From: Bacillus fonticola
Lineage (GTDB): Bacteria; Bacillota; Bacilli; Bacillales; JC228
Assembly: GCF_012955605.1 (NCBI RefSeq)
Contig: NZ_CP052135.1
Coordinates: 548,001-612,000 of the forward strand
DNA: 64,000 bases
Direction: 5' to 3'
The notes under the pieces are model-generated. The model saw nothing but the letters and a program-made list of their open reading frames with translations, was not told where the DNA came from and ran no database searches. Of the stretch, positions 11,033 to 21,122 are shown one piece after another. The first letter of the stretch is position 1. Every line of letters starts with the position of its first letter. Position numbers and translations under genes: made by a program.

Positions 11033-11713
11033 CTATGTCGGCTGATACACTTGCTGGACGAGAACGACAAGTGAATTCATAGCGACATGCGCTAAAATAG
11101 GCACGAGAATGCGATTTGTCTTTACGTACAAGTAAGCAAAAGCAAAGCCCATGCTTGTATACAAAATTAAATGTGGAAAATCATTGTGAGCTGTAGCAAA
11201 AATGAGTGCACTCATAATTCCTGCGATCAGAAAGTTCGTTCGCTTATAAATTTCCCCGAAAATCACTTTCCGAAAAACAATTTCTTCTAATATAGGACCA
11301 AAGATTGAACTAACTAGAAGAAATAGTGGAACTAGCTCAATAACCGTCAATATATTTTGTGTGTTTGCGCTACCAGACGGAATTCCTATTGCTGTCTCGA
11401 TCGAAATCGCAACGTACTGTGACATAAACGCCAAGATCACACCGAAAACTGACCACACGATGACGGAAAAACCTTGTATAGCAGGTTGTTCAGCACGAAC
11501 AAGCTGTTGGTCATGACGTAAGATGCGTAAGATAATGAGAAGCGCTAATAAAAAGCTAATAAGTCCCCAATAGCCACTAGCATAGGCAATAGCCGAATCA
11601 GGCACCCAATTCAACACGTTTTCACCGAGTAACAATAACAACGGTACGCCGACGACACCAGATAACTGCATCGCTAAGTATACAATTAAAACATACCAAT
11701 ATTCTCGCTTCAA
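11033..11713 (-). CDS. ydiL: CPBP-family intramembrane metalloprotease, YdiL type
   Basis: A 226-residue membrane protein with about six helices. It carries the three CPBP/Abi (CAAX prenyl protease-like) motifs in order: EEIVFR (EExxxR), FATAHND (FxxxH) and HVAMN (HxxxN), which form a putative metal site in the membrane. The family includes eukaryotic type II CAAX proteases and bacteriocin-immunity proteins; the substrate here is unknown. The start is TTG 11713, seven bases after AAGGAGA. It sits next to groES as in B. subtilis and diverges from it. Confidence 0.88.
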   Translation of the reverse strand: MKREYWYVLIVYLAMQLSGVVGVPLLLLLGENVLNWVPDSAIAYASGYWGLISFLLALLIILRILRHDQQLVRAEQPAIQGFSVIVWSVFGVILAFMSQYVAISIETAIGIPSGSANTQNILTVIELVPLFLLVSSIFGPILEEIVFRKVIFGEIYKRTNFLIAGIMSALIFATAHNDFPHLILYTSMGFAFAYLYVKTNRILVPILAHVAMNSLVVLVQQVYQPT

Positions 11714-11885
11714 AGTAGAATCTCCTTCTGCACTTTATCAAGGGCCATCTTCTATATTACTCGTCTATCTTAAGGTATTCAAACAACTCGATAGAAAAGA
11801 AGGGATTTTTTTTGTAGTGGCGGAAGTTTAAAAGGTGAAGTCGATGGCTACAAGAGTAAAGGTGAAAATTTTGATAGGTTCTCAC

Positions 11886-11914
11886 TTGCATTTTAAAAAG
11901 CAATTCATTACACT
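11886..11914 (+). promoter_or_regulatory. Sigma-A promoter of groESL
   Basis: TTGCAT and TACACT are separated by 17 bases. The predicted transcription start falls just before the CIRCE element. Confidence 0.8.
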
Positions 11915-11924
11915 ATGAATTGTG

Positions 11925-11951
11925 TTAGCACTCACGTTATGCGAGTGCTAA
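11925..11951. promoter_or_regulatory. CIRCE operator (HrcA binding site)
   Basis: A perfect inverted repeat TTAGCACTC-N9-GAGTGCTAA. HrcA binds it and represses groESL until heat shock sequesters HrcA. Confidence 0.98.
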
Positions 11952-11992
11952 AAATAAAACAATACGCTATTCGATTGAGGAGGTTGTTTAAG

Positions 11993-12277
11993 TTGATCAA
12001 ACCACTAGGTGATCGCGTAATCATTGAGCTTGTAGAAGCAGAAGAAAAAACGGCAAGCGGTATCGTCCTTCCTGATACGGCAAAGGAAAAACCACAAGAG
12101 GGAAAAATAGTAGCTGTTGGAACAGGGCGTGTTCTTGAAAGTGGAGAACGTGTCGCATTAGAAGTTTCTGAGGGCGATCGAATCATCTTCTCAAAATACG
12201 CTGGTACAGAAGTAAAGTACGAAGGCACTGAATACTTAATTCTTCGTGAATCTGACATTTTAGCTGTCGTTCAATAA
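11993..12277 (+). CDS. groES: Co-chaperonin GroES
   Basis: A 94-residue chaperonin lid protein that caps GroEL. The start is TTG 11993 nine bases after GAGGAGG, giving [11 protein letters not shown]; a longer frame from 11915 would run through the CIRCE element and is rejected. The mobile-loop region TASGIVLPD (about 18-26) and the C-terminal [18 protein letters not shown] are canonical. As I recall, the B. subtilis groES start is also TTG. It is the first gene of the HrcA-controlled groESL operon; groEL begins 47 bases downstream. Confidence 0.97.
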   Translation: MIKPLGDRVIIELVEAEEKTASGIVLPDTAKEKPQEGKIVAVGTGRVLESGERVALEVSEGDRIIFSKYAGTEVKYEGTEYLILRESDILAVVQ

Positions 12278-12282
12278 TTTGA

Positions 12283-13956
<1,674 letters not shown>

Positions 13957-13957
13957 T

Positions 13958-13992
13958 ACCGATATAAACCCTTAATATAAGGGTTTCGGTTT
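13958..13992 (+). terminator. Hairpin after groEL
   Basis: AAACCCTT/AAGGGTTT within an outer ACCGA/TCGGT stem; there is only a weak T-run. It may act with the stronger hairpin at 14029. Confidence 0.55.
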
Positions 13993-14028
13993 ACACAGGT
14001 TGTCTAGTTCTACCCTAATAAACACGAC

Positions 14029-14078
14029 AAAAACTTCTCGCGAGTTCTTTGGAACTTGTGGGAAGTTTTTTTGTTTTT
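14029..14078 (+). terminator. Strong terminator, first of a look-alike pair
   Basis: A 15-bp or longer stem (ACTTCTCGCGAGTTC with GAACTTGTGGGAAGT) with a TTTG loop, then T-rich sequence. A near copy follows the next gene at 15895. Confidence 0.88.
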
Positions 14079-14183
14079 TGAGTGGAAGGAGTATTACTAG
14101 CAAATTCATATGAAACATTTCCATGATATCATCCGTATAAGAAGTAAGACTGAATGAGGTACAACTTTGAAAGGGGAAACATC

Positions 14184-15872
14184 ATGGGGAATATACTCTT
14201 ATTTTCGCTTATGGTTGGGATTGTAGGTGCACTGATTCTTGTACCTATTTCTACTACTAAAAAAAGTACAGAGGAAGACGGGAAGAAGAAGCTTTCTAAA
14301 ACAACAGTCTTTATCGCTACGACGATCTTGTTAGTTCTTGGAGTGTTTGCTTTCTACTATATAAGTAACCTTGACAGGAACTTAACTTCTTTATGGGCGT
14401 TTGTCGTCATCTTGTCAGCGGTGGGATCATTTCTAGCTGCGGGTAAAGAAAGAAGAGGAAAAGCGGTTTTATTTGCAGGGAGTCTTCTCGTAGGAGGTTA
14501 TTTTCTCACCGCGTTTGTATTTAATGCTGATGAAAAGTATGAACAAGCCGAGATGGAAGTGAAAGAGGAGATTGAAGCTTTTGATGAGGAGGAGACGCCT
14601 GCTAGCGTTCCACCGCAGTTTGCCCGTAATAAAATGAAGAAGGCGTTTGGGCAAGTTCCAAATACAAGCTATTACGAGCTCGGAAATTTGCAAATCCAAA
14701 AAGTGAATGGGGAGTTTGTATACATTGCCCCTGTTGAATTCTCAGGACTCTTTAAATGGTTAAATGGGGATCAAACTCCAGGCTACTTTACTTTAAGTGC
14801 AACAGACTCTTCTGATAACCCAAAGTTTATGGAAGCAGAGATGGTGTACACTCCGTCTTCTTATTTCAATAAAAATATGGAGCGCCACATTCGTATGCAA
14901 TACCCGAAACGCATTTTTTATGGAGATGTTCAATTGGAGGTTGATGATGATGGGAAGCCTTACTATGTTAGGTCCTTCGGCGAATTCATATCTGCACGTA
15001 ATGGATTTAGCGTGCAAGGGATTGTCCTAGTAGATCCTAAGAGCGGTGAGACGATAACCTATGACCTGGCAGACGTTCCAGAATTCATCGATGGGGCCGT
15101 TTCACCTGAAGTGGTTAGTTTGCAAAATAGCTATTTCGGGAAATACGTTCAAGGATTTTGGAACAGCTTATTCGGGAAATCGAACGTTAAGCTCCCTTCA
15201 GATGAGGGAACAGAAGCTAACGTAAGTCCGATCTTTGACGAGAACGGTGACATGTATTATTTCACTGATTTCACCAGTCCTAAAGAGGGCGTTGACTCAA
15301 TGCTTGGGTACTCGTTAACCAATTCACGAACTGGAGAAGCCACCTACTACACTGGCAACCTTGAAAATTCATACATGGATTCCAGAGGAGCCCTAGATAT
15401 CATCGAGAAAGAATTTATTGAAAAGAAATGGGATGGGGAAATGCCTGTTCTCTATAACTTTTACGGAGAAGCAAGCTGGTTAACCCCTGTTTTGGATGCC
15501 AACGGATTTCTACAAAACTACTTTATCGTATCTGCTGCGAATCCGGAGATTTCAGTATATGGAAATACGCCAAATGAAGCGTTAAAACTCTATAAAACTG
15601 CCTTACAAAGAGGTGGAGGCACTGTCGACGGTAGCTCCAATGCCGAAGAAAAACAAGTCAACGGAACAGTTGTCAGAGTCTACAAAGAAAAATCAGGGAA
15701 TTTTACGTTCGTCTCATTCTTATTAGACGATGGGAAAAACTATATGATCTCCTCGGAAAACAGTCCTTTAGCGATTTACTTGCAGGAGGGCGATAAATTA
15801 GACGTTACTTACTTGGAGACAGGTGAAGAGTTCTTGCCTGTGAGGGAGATGGTGATCGAGGGACTGGAATAG
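14184..15872 (+). CDS. Membrane protein of unknown function with large extracytoplasmic domain
   Basis: I do not recognise this 562-residue protein. Residues 1-125 hold four predicted membrane helices separated by short charged loops. An acidic segment (EVKEEIEAFDEEE) follows, then about 400 soluble residues with repeated sequence themes such as GEFVYIAPVEF, GKPYYVRSFGE, GDMYYFTDFTS and GFLQNYFIVSA. These alternating Tyr-rich strands look like repeated beta modules. The last ~60 residues (NGTVVRVYKEKSGNFTFVSF onward) look like a small OB-type beta domain. ATG 14184 is preceded by GAAAGGGG at an 8-base spacing; an upstream ATG at 14154 lacks such a site. It stands alone between groEL and yeaC, bounded by two similar terminators. 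Confidence 0.8.
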   Translation: MGNILLFSLMVGIVGALILVPISTTKKSTEEDGKKKLSKTTVFIATTILLVLGVFAFYYISNLDRNLTSLWAFVVILSAVGSFLAAGKERRGKAVLFAGSLLVGGYFLTAFVFNADEKYEQAEMEVKEEIEAFDEEETPASVPPQFARNKMKKAFGQVPNTSYYELGNLQIQKVNGEFVYIAPVEFSGLFKWLNGDQTPGYFTLSATDSSDNPKFMEAEMVYTPSSYFNKNMERHIRMQYPKRIFYGDVQLEVDDDGKPYYVRSFGEFISARNGFSVQGIVLVDPKSGETITYDLADVPEFIDGAVSPEVVSLQNSYFGKYVQGFWNSLFGKSNVKLPSDEGTEANVSPIFDENGDMYYFTDFTSPKEGVDSMLGYSLTNSRTGEATYYTGNLENSYMDSRGALDIIEKEFIEKKWDGEMPVLYNFYGEASWLTPVLDANGFLQNYFIVSAANPEISVYGNTPNEALKLYKTALQRGGGTVDGSSNAEEKQVNGTVVRVYKEKSGNFTFVSFLLDDGKNYMISSENSPLAIYLQEGDKLDVTYLETGEEFLPVREMVIEGLE

Positions 15873-15894
15873 TTCTGATCTTCCCCAAAAGCTG

Positions 15895-15946
15895 AATCAA
15901 CTTCTCGCGGGTTCTATTGAACTTGTGAGAAGTTGTTTGATTTTTG
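15895..15946 (+). terminator. Strong terminator, second of a look-alike pair
   Basis: A long stem (CAACTTCTCGCGGGTTC with GAACTTGTGAGAAGTTG) with a TATT loop, then GTTTGATTTTT. It is strikingly similar to the hairpin at 14029-14078. Confidence 0.85.
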
Positions 15947-16034
15947 GAGGAATACTTCGTCTGTTTTGCTTGGAAAATGACTTGCCGAAACAATTAAAAC
16001 TTCCTGCAATTGCCCAATTATCCTCCTGATTCCT

Positions 16035-16063
16035 TTGCGCCAGTTCCAAATTGCTTTTATAAT
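16035..16063 (+). promoter_or_regulatory. Candidate sigma-A promoter of the yeaC operon
   Basis: TTGCGC and a perfect TATAAT are separated by 17 bases, about 80 bases before yeaC. Confidence 0.6.
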
Positions 16064-16145
16064 GAAAGTACGTATGTAAGAATAATAGAAACCTTTTTGC
16101 AGTTTGTATAAAGAATAGAGTTTGAGAACAGTAGGAGGCTAGTTT

Positions 16146-17099
16146 ATGTCAACGAGGAAACATCCAATTACGGAAAGAATACTGGAAAATATTGAACGCG
16201 TGATGATTGGCAAGCGGGACGTAGCGGAATTGAGCTTGGTCGCGATGCTTGCAGGTGGACATGTACTGTTAGAGGATGTGCCAGGTGTAGGAAAAACGAT
16301 GATGGTAAAGGCACTTGCAAAATCGGTAAATGCATCGTTTCGACGTATCCAGTTTACACCAGACTTACTTCCGTCGGATGTAATCGGGGTGTCTGTATAC
16401 AACCCGAAGGAAATGGAATTTAATTTCAAACCAGGGCCGATCATGGGGAACATTGTACTAGCAGATGAGATCAACCGGACAGGACCGAAAACACAATCTG
16501 CTTTACTAGAGGCGATGGAAGAGGCGAGCGTGACAATTGACGGAGAGACGAGAAAGTTAGAGCGCCCTTTTTTTGTTATGGCTACGCAAAACCCGATTGA
16601 ATATGAAGGAACGTATCCATTGCCAGAAGCTCAGCTAGACCGTTTTCTTATAAAGCTCTCTATGGGCTATCCAAATCCGAGTGAAGAGATGGACGTGTTA
16701 CATCGTGCCCAAAGAGATTTTCCACTCGGCCGGTTAGAGCCTGTCGTTTCATTAGAGGAGCTCCGTCAGCTTCAAGACGAAGTGGAAGAAGTTACAGTTG
16801 AGCAAGAAATCAAGGCATACATTATCGACATTGTGACCCGAACTCGTACGAATAAACAAGTGCGGCTTGGCGTTAGTCCACGTGGTTCTATTGCCCTCAT
16901 GAAGGCAGCGCAAGCATACGCTCTCCTCCAAGGTAGGGATTATTGTTTGCCTGATGATGTGCAACTTTTAGCACCGTATGTATTGCCGCACCGTCTCATT
17001 GTGACATCAGAAGCCCGCTTTGAGGGGATAACACCGGAAGAAGTGATACACGGAATTTTGCAACGAGTTCGGGTGCCCATTCAAAAGGTTGTTCAGTAG
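16146..17099 (+). CDS. yeaC: MoxR-family AAA+ ATPase
   Basis: A 317-residue AAA+ protein with Walker A GVGKT (K50), Walker B NIVLADEINR, sensor-1 MATQNP and the EGTYPLPEAQLDRF block typical of MoxR. MoxR ATPases act as chaperones that assemble or activate partner complexes. Genes for a DUF58 protein and a membrane transglutaminase follow directly, a conserved trio in Bacillales. AGGAGG precedes the ATG. The exact client is unknown. Confidence 0.93.
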   Translation: MSTRKHPITERILENIERVMIGKRDVAELSLVAMLAGGHVLLEDVPGVGKTMMVKALAKSVNASFRRIQFTPDLLPSDVIGVSVYNPKEMEFNFKPGPIMGNIVLADEINRTGPKTQSALLEAMEEASVTIDGETRKLERPFFVMATQNPIEYEGTYPLPEAQLDRFLIKLSMGYPNPSEEMDVLHRAQRDFPLGRLEPVVSLEELRQLQDEVEEVTVEQEIKAYIIDIVTRTRTNKQVRLGVSPRGSIALMKAAQAYALLQGRDYCLPDDVQLLAPYVLPHRLIVTSEARFEGITPEEVIHGILQRVRVPIQKVVQ

Positions 17100-17100
17100 C

Positions 17101-18288
17101 ATGAGGCATTCTTTATGGTTAAATCTTGCTAGAGTGACTGGGTTTCTTCTACTCGTTCTCTTAAGTTTCGCCTATGCGATGTTTCAAGGCGGATTTGTGA
17201 GTTGGTTTCTTTTTTATAGTTTTTTACCGTTTGCTTTATACGGCTTAGCTATGTCATTTTGGCCGATGCGCTCTATTCGTGTACAGCGTACGTTGGTGAA
17301 GACAACAGCCGTGGCAGGGGAATCGGTACAAGTTAGCCTACACTTTGAACGTACATTCCCTTTCCCTTTATTTTTTATGGTCATTTACGATGTGGTGGCG
17401 GACGAAACACTTCCTACATTCAAGGGTTTATCGTTTCCAGGTCTGAAACGGAAATGGACTTTTACGTATCATCAAAAGGAGGTTGTTCGTGGTGAGCATG
17501 AGTACGCTACCGTGCAGTTGCGAGTATTTGATCTGCTGCATCTTGTAGAAAAACGTACCGATCTACCTGTAAGGGCAAGACTACTTGTGTACCCGTACTG
17601 GTACGACTTAGAGTTGCAAATGATGCAAAGTCTATACGAACAAGGCTCTTCCACATCAAAACAAAACATACAACGGGACACGTCTGTCGCTATCGGGGTG
17701 AGAGAGTATCAACCTGGTGATCGTTTCTCTTTAATTAACTGGAAGGCTAGTGCGAAGAGAGACGATTTAATGACAAAGGAGTTTGAGCAACGCAGGTCTC
17801 ATGATGTGCTTGTTGTGTTCGATGTCACGCCACACCCAGCGTTTGAACTAGGCGTCTCATTCGCCGCCTCCTACGTGCAATCGATGGCAAAAAAGGGTAC
17901 GCAAATCGGTGTTCGTTTTTCAGGGAATGAGCTAGTCATTCCACCGCGCGAAGGTCGAGAGCATGTAAATGGGATTATGCTCCAACTAGCTAAGCTTTCT
18001 GCTAAAAAGACATCATTTGCTTCCTTTTTACAACATGAACAAGCCTCATTGCATCAAGCATCACGACTTGTACTTGTGACCCCAGTTGCTGATGCCGCAT
18101 TACTAGAAGCAATAGGGGGAATTGGTGGGAGAAAGAGCATTTCTTTATTTATTCCGAAGGCGGTCGGCCACGTACCCACTTCTTTAGATCGTCAATTTAA
18201 GGCGCTAGCACGCTCTAGGAAAGTAGATGTGGAATTTGTTCATGACCGTAAGCACCATTCGTTTTCGGAGGTGAAGCAAAGCTCATGA
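17101..18288 (+). CDS. yeaD: DUF58 protein with two N-terminal membrane helices
   Basis: A 395-residue protein. Two N-terminal hydrophobic helices (about residues 10-50) are followed by a beta-rich region. The DUF58 core is GVREYQPGDRFSLINWKASAKRDDLMTKEFE (quoted only to mark the R-E-Y..D..R..W.A.A pattern near residues 200-230), then a VWA-like fold (VLVVFDVTPHP). The start is ATG 17101, one base after the moxR stop; a TTG at 17089 is an alternative. It overlaps yebA by four bases. The family accompanies MoxR ATPases and often transglutaminases. Confidence 0.9.
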   Translation: MRHSLWLNLARVTGFLLLVLLSFAYAMFQGGFVSWFLFYSFLPFALYGLAMSFWPMRSIRVQRTLVKTTAVAGESVQVSLHFERTFPFPLFFMVIYDVVADETLPTFKGLSFPGLKRKWTFTYHQKEVVRGEHEYATVQLRVFDLLHLVEKRTDLPVRARLLVYPYWYDLELQMMQSLYEQGSSTSKQNIQRDTSVAIGVREYQPGDRFSLINWKASAKRDDLMTKEFEQRRSHDVLVVFDVTPHPAFELGVSFAASYVQSMAKKGTQIGVRFSGNELVIPPREGREHVNGIMLQLAKLSAKKTSFASFLQHEQASLHQASRLVLVTPVADAALLEAIGGIGGRKSISLFIPKAVGHVPTSLDRQFKALARSRKVDVEFVHDRKHHSFSEVKQSS

Positions 18289-20510
18289 GACAACCAACAA
18301 TACAACCTGTAAACCTACTTCTAGCAGGAATCGGTTTTCTTTTGCTATGGGAATGGATTCTGCCTTTAGAAGATGTGTCAAATACAGCCAATACACGTTA
18401 TTTTTTCATGTTCGCACTCGCTTGTTTTTTACTAGCTTTTACAAAGCTGCACTGGACAGTCACTGGTTTCATAAAGTGGGTACTCGTTCTTTTTTTACTA
18501 AAGGAACTATTCCCTATTCGGCATACGACGGGCTGGGTGGAGTGGTTCACACAGTTCTTCACTACAGTGCTTGAAAATATTCTGTTAACCGCTCAAGGGC
18601 AGTGGGCAAGTTTAGATAATGTATTTCGTACGCTGTTATTTTTCATTTTATTGTGGTTGTTGTCATATTTACTCCAATATTGGATACTTGTCCGTCGAAA
18701 AATGTTCTTGTTTTTCTTTGCGACACTCATCTACGTGACGGTATTGGATACGTTTTCCCCTTATGATGCAACTAACGCCATCGTTCGCATAGTGGTGATC
18801 GGATTTACAGGGATTGGTATCCTTGTATACGAACGTTTGCGCGAAAAGGAAGGTGTTTCAATACCGTGGACATTTCGCCAAAAGTGGTTGATTGCGCTGT
18901 CCGTGATGATCGGGGGGAGTGCACTTCTCGGTTGGTTAGCACCGAAGGCGGAGCCGCAATGGCCCGATCCAGTCCCTTTCCTTCAAGCATATGGTGATAG
19001 CGATGGCATGTTCGGTGGTGAAGGAACTATACAGAAAATCGGCTACTCTGAAAATGATGAAAGGCTTGGGGGACCGTTCAGTTTAGATGATACTGTTGTA
19101 TTTACGACCGAAACAGAAACTCCCCATTATTGGCGAATTGAGACGAAGGATGTATACACAGGGAAGGGATGGGTAACGTCCCAAGAAGAAACATTTCGAA
19201 GAATCGAGGAGAATGAGAGTCCTGTTGACCTTTATGAAAACGTAGACGAAATGGACCTTGAAGTAAGAGAAGCCCGTCTTGATTTGAACGAAGGATCAGG
19301 GTTTCGCTTTTTGCCTTACCCGGCTGGTGTGCAATCGATTACTTTTCCTGGAGAATTTCAAGTGTATGGACAGATTAATGAGGCGACAGAACGCTTTGAT
19401 ACGTTTACTCGAGGAGAAAAACCACTCATAACGAGTGGTGGGGCGTACACATATATTGAACCCGAATTTAAGATTAGTAACTTAGAGTTTAGTAAGTCTG
19501 TAGAAGACGCACCACCAAATATTGTAGAGTCATATACGCAATTACCCGAAAATCTTCCTGACCGCGTGAGTGAACTTGCTGCGGAATTAACAGCAAATGA
19601 AGACAATTGGTATCGGAAAGCTCGAGCCATCGAGGATTATTTGACAGGTGTAGACTTTGTATACGATCGTGAAAATGTAGCAATACCTCAAGACGATGAA
19701 GACTACGTGGATCAGTTTTTATTTGAGACACGAAGAGGCTACTGTGATAACTTTTCCACATCCATGGTCGTCATGTTGCGTACGTTGGACATCCCGGCAA
19801 GATGGGTAAAAGGCTACACGCAAGGAGAACCGCAGGAAGTAGGAGTTGAAGTCGATCGTTATGAGGTTACGCAAAATAATGCCCACTCTTGGGTCGAAGT
19901 ATACCTTCCTGAAGCAGGATGGGTACCATTTGAACCGACGAAGGGTTTTACACAAGACCAATTTTCGATCGACTATGAGCTCGATACTAATGATGTAGAA
20001 ACTCAAGACGACAAGGAAGAACCTGAAGAAAATGTGGCACCACCCACACCAGAACAGCCGGATCAACCTGAACTAGAAAACACGAACAACGAAAGTGCTA
20101 ACCAGTTGTCCTTTTTAAATAAAGTAAATACCTTTCTCAAAGACAATTGGCTTTTGCTGTCACTAGGGGGGCTAGTACTGATTACTACTAGTGCGCTCAT
20201 TTATCGAACCCGAGGTAAATGGTACCCTCACTATGTAGTGTGGCGACAACAGCATAGACACGGTTCTGACGCGTTCGCCAACCAGTACATGCTCTTGCTA
20301 AGTCAGCTGAACCGATACGGGCTGCCAAAACCTAGTGGTCAAACGCTAAGAAGATACGCGAAGGATGTTGATTACACCTTGTCAACCCATGCGATGTGTA
20401 ATTTGACTGAAACGTATGAGGAACTCGTGTATCGTGGAACAGTAGACGAGGCGGATTGGCAAAAGCTCAAAGAAAATTGGGAACTTTTAATGAAAAGGAC
20501 AACCGGTTGA
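18285..20510 (+). CDS. yebA: Membrane-bound transglutaminase-like protein, YebA/TgpA type
   Basis: A 741-residue protein. About six membrane helices fill residues 10-210, a large extracytoplasmic part follows, and another membrane helix lies near 625-645 with a cytoplasmic C-terminal DUF4129-like region. The transglutaminase core is visible: C487 in RRGYCDNFS, H534 in NNAHSWVEVY, and the acidic position in WVPFEPT. Here the third residue is Glu or lies in the adjacent loop, where classical enzymes have Asp. The family crosslinks or cleaves peptides outside the membrane. It is translationally coupled to the DUF58 gene (ATGA). Its stop codon overlaps the -35 box of the next promoter. Confidence 0.9.
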   Translation: MRQPTIQPVNLLLAGIGFLLLWEWILPLEDVSNTANTRYFFMFALACFLLAFTKLHWTVTGFIKWVLVLFLLKELFPIRHTTGWVEWFTQFFTTVLENILLTAQGQWASLDNVFRTLLFFILLWLLSYLLQYWILVRRKMFLFFFATLIYVTVLDTFSPYDATNAIVRIVVIGFTGIGILVYERLREKEGVSIPWTFRQKWLIALSVMIGGSALLGWLAPKAEPQWPDPVPFLQAYGDSDGMFGGEGTIQKIGYSENDERLGGPFSLDDTVVFTTETETPHYWRIETKDVYTGKGWVTSQEETFRRIEENESPVDLYENVDEMDLEVREARLDLNEGSGFRFLPYPAGVQSITFPGEFQVYGQINEATERFDTFTRGEKPLITSGGAYTYIEPEFKISNLEFSKSVEDAPPNIVESYTQLPENLPDRVSELAAELTANEDNWYRKARAIEDYLTGVDFVYDRENVAIPQDDEDYVDQFLFETRRGYCDNFSTSMVVMLRTLDIPARWVKGYTQGEPQEVGVEVDRYEVTQNNAHSWVEVYLPEAGWVPFEPTKGFTQDQFSIDYELDTNDVETQDDKEEPEENVAPPTPEQPDQPELENTNNESANQLSFLNKVNTFLKDNWLLLSLGGLVLITTSALIYRTRGKWYPHYVVWRQQHRHGSDAFANQYMLLLSQLNRYGLPKPSGQTLRRYAKDVDYTLSTHAMCNLTETYEELVYRGTVDEADWQKLKENWELLMKRTTG

Positions 20511-20535
20511 CCCGTAAGAAGCGGGTTGGTACAAT
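20507..20535 (+). promoter_or_regulatory. Sigma-A promoter upstream of guanine riboswitch (guaA)
   Basis: TTGACC and TACAAT with a 17-base spacer; the -35 box overlaps the yebA stop codon. The same layout precedes the two other guanine riboswitches of the window. No PurR box is visible upstream. Confidence 0.8.
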
Positions 20536-20586
20536 AGGCACAATTCACGCTCGCAGGATGGAAGTGGGCACCGAGTTTCTTACACA

Positions 20587-20660
20587 CCCTTCGTATATGT
20601 CTAGCAATATGGGCTAGTCGTCTCTACCCTCAAAGCCGTAAACGCGAGGACTATGAAGGC
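20587..20660 (+). promoter_or_regulatory. Guanine riboswitch aptamer (guaA leader)
   Basis: The purine-riboswitch core is present: P1 CCTTC/GAAGG, TATATGTCTAG, CAATATGG, TCTCTACC, CCGTAAA and GGACTATGA. The ligand-pairing base in GACTATG is C, which specifies guanine or hypoxanthine. GGCAGAA (20658-20664) overlaps the 3' arm of P1 and can pair with TTCTGCC (20695-20701) inside the terminator. Guanine-stabilised P1 should therefore favour termination. Confidence 0.88.
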
Positions 20661-20684
20661 AGAACCGTTTTGCTGTGTCTAAAC

Positions 20685-20737
20685 AAAACTAGAATTCTGC
20701 CATTCAGCACAATGAATGGGGGATTCTAGTTTTTTTA
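20685..20737 (+). terminator. Riboswitch-controlled terminator (guaA leader)
   Basis: AAAACTAGAAT/ATTCTAGTTTT with inner CATTCA/TGAATG, followed by a T-run. Its left arm carries TTCTGCC, complementary to the proposed antiterminator. Confidence 0.85.
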
Positions 20738-20742
20738 TAAAT

Positions 20743-21075
20743 GTATGTTTTCTGAAAGATTGTTGCTTTATTAATGAAATCTCGTTACACAGTAGCTATA
20801 TGATGCGACATACTGCTATGTTGATTTCCACTGCAATCAACGAACAGATAGCGAGTCAAAACTTCCTTTATTAAGTTGTAAGTTCAATACTGGTGAGTCT
20901 TAAAATGAACTCACCGATGTAAGTTCAAAACCAGCGCAGGAAATACACGTAGACTCCTGCGGAATAGCGGAGACGATGAGACCCCGCAGAGAGCGTACTA
21001 TGCGAACGAGGAGGCTCAGCGTGGAGCCCGCGGAAAGCGAAGTGTATTTCCGGAGCGGTGTGTTACGTCACAGTA
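20743..21075 (+). repeat. MITE-like repeat element, copy B
   Basis: It is in the same orientation as copy A and nearly identical to it over the first ~110 bases (GCTTTATTAATGAAATCTCG, ACAGTAGCTATATGATGCGA, CAACGAACAGATAGCGAGTC). It keeps a GC-rich middle (GTAGACTCCTGCGGAATAGC to GGAGCCCGCGGAAAGCGAAG) and ends GTGTATTTCCGGAGCGG. The right terminal repeat is degraded to TTACGTCACAG. It also holds a local inverted repeat (GGTGAGTCTTAAAATGAACT). It lies between the riboswitch terminator and guaA. Confidence 0.75.
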
Positions 21076-21122
21076 CATTGTACTAGCAACAAACAAAAAT
21101 CCTAATCAGAGGTGACCACTTT

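Noticed and set aside
11844..11918. 24-residue frame (MATRVKVKILIG...) with a good ribosome binding site upstream of groES
   Set aside because: It runs through the groESL promoter and ends before CIRCE; no sign of conservation can be judged, so I treat it as chance.
20881..20925. GGTGAGTCTTAAAATGAACTCACC-like palindrome as an operator for guaA
   Set aside because: It lies within the repeat element and is more simply part of its internal hairpins.
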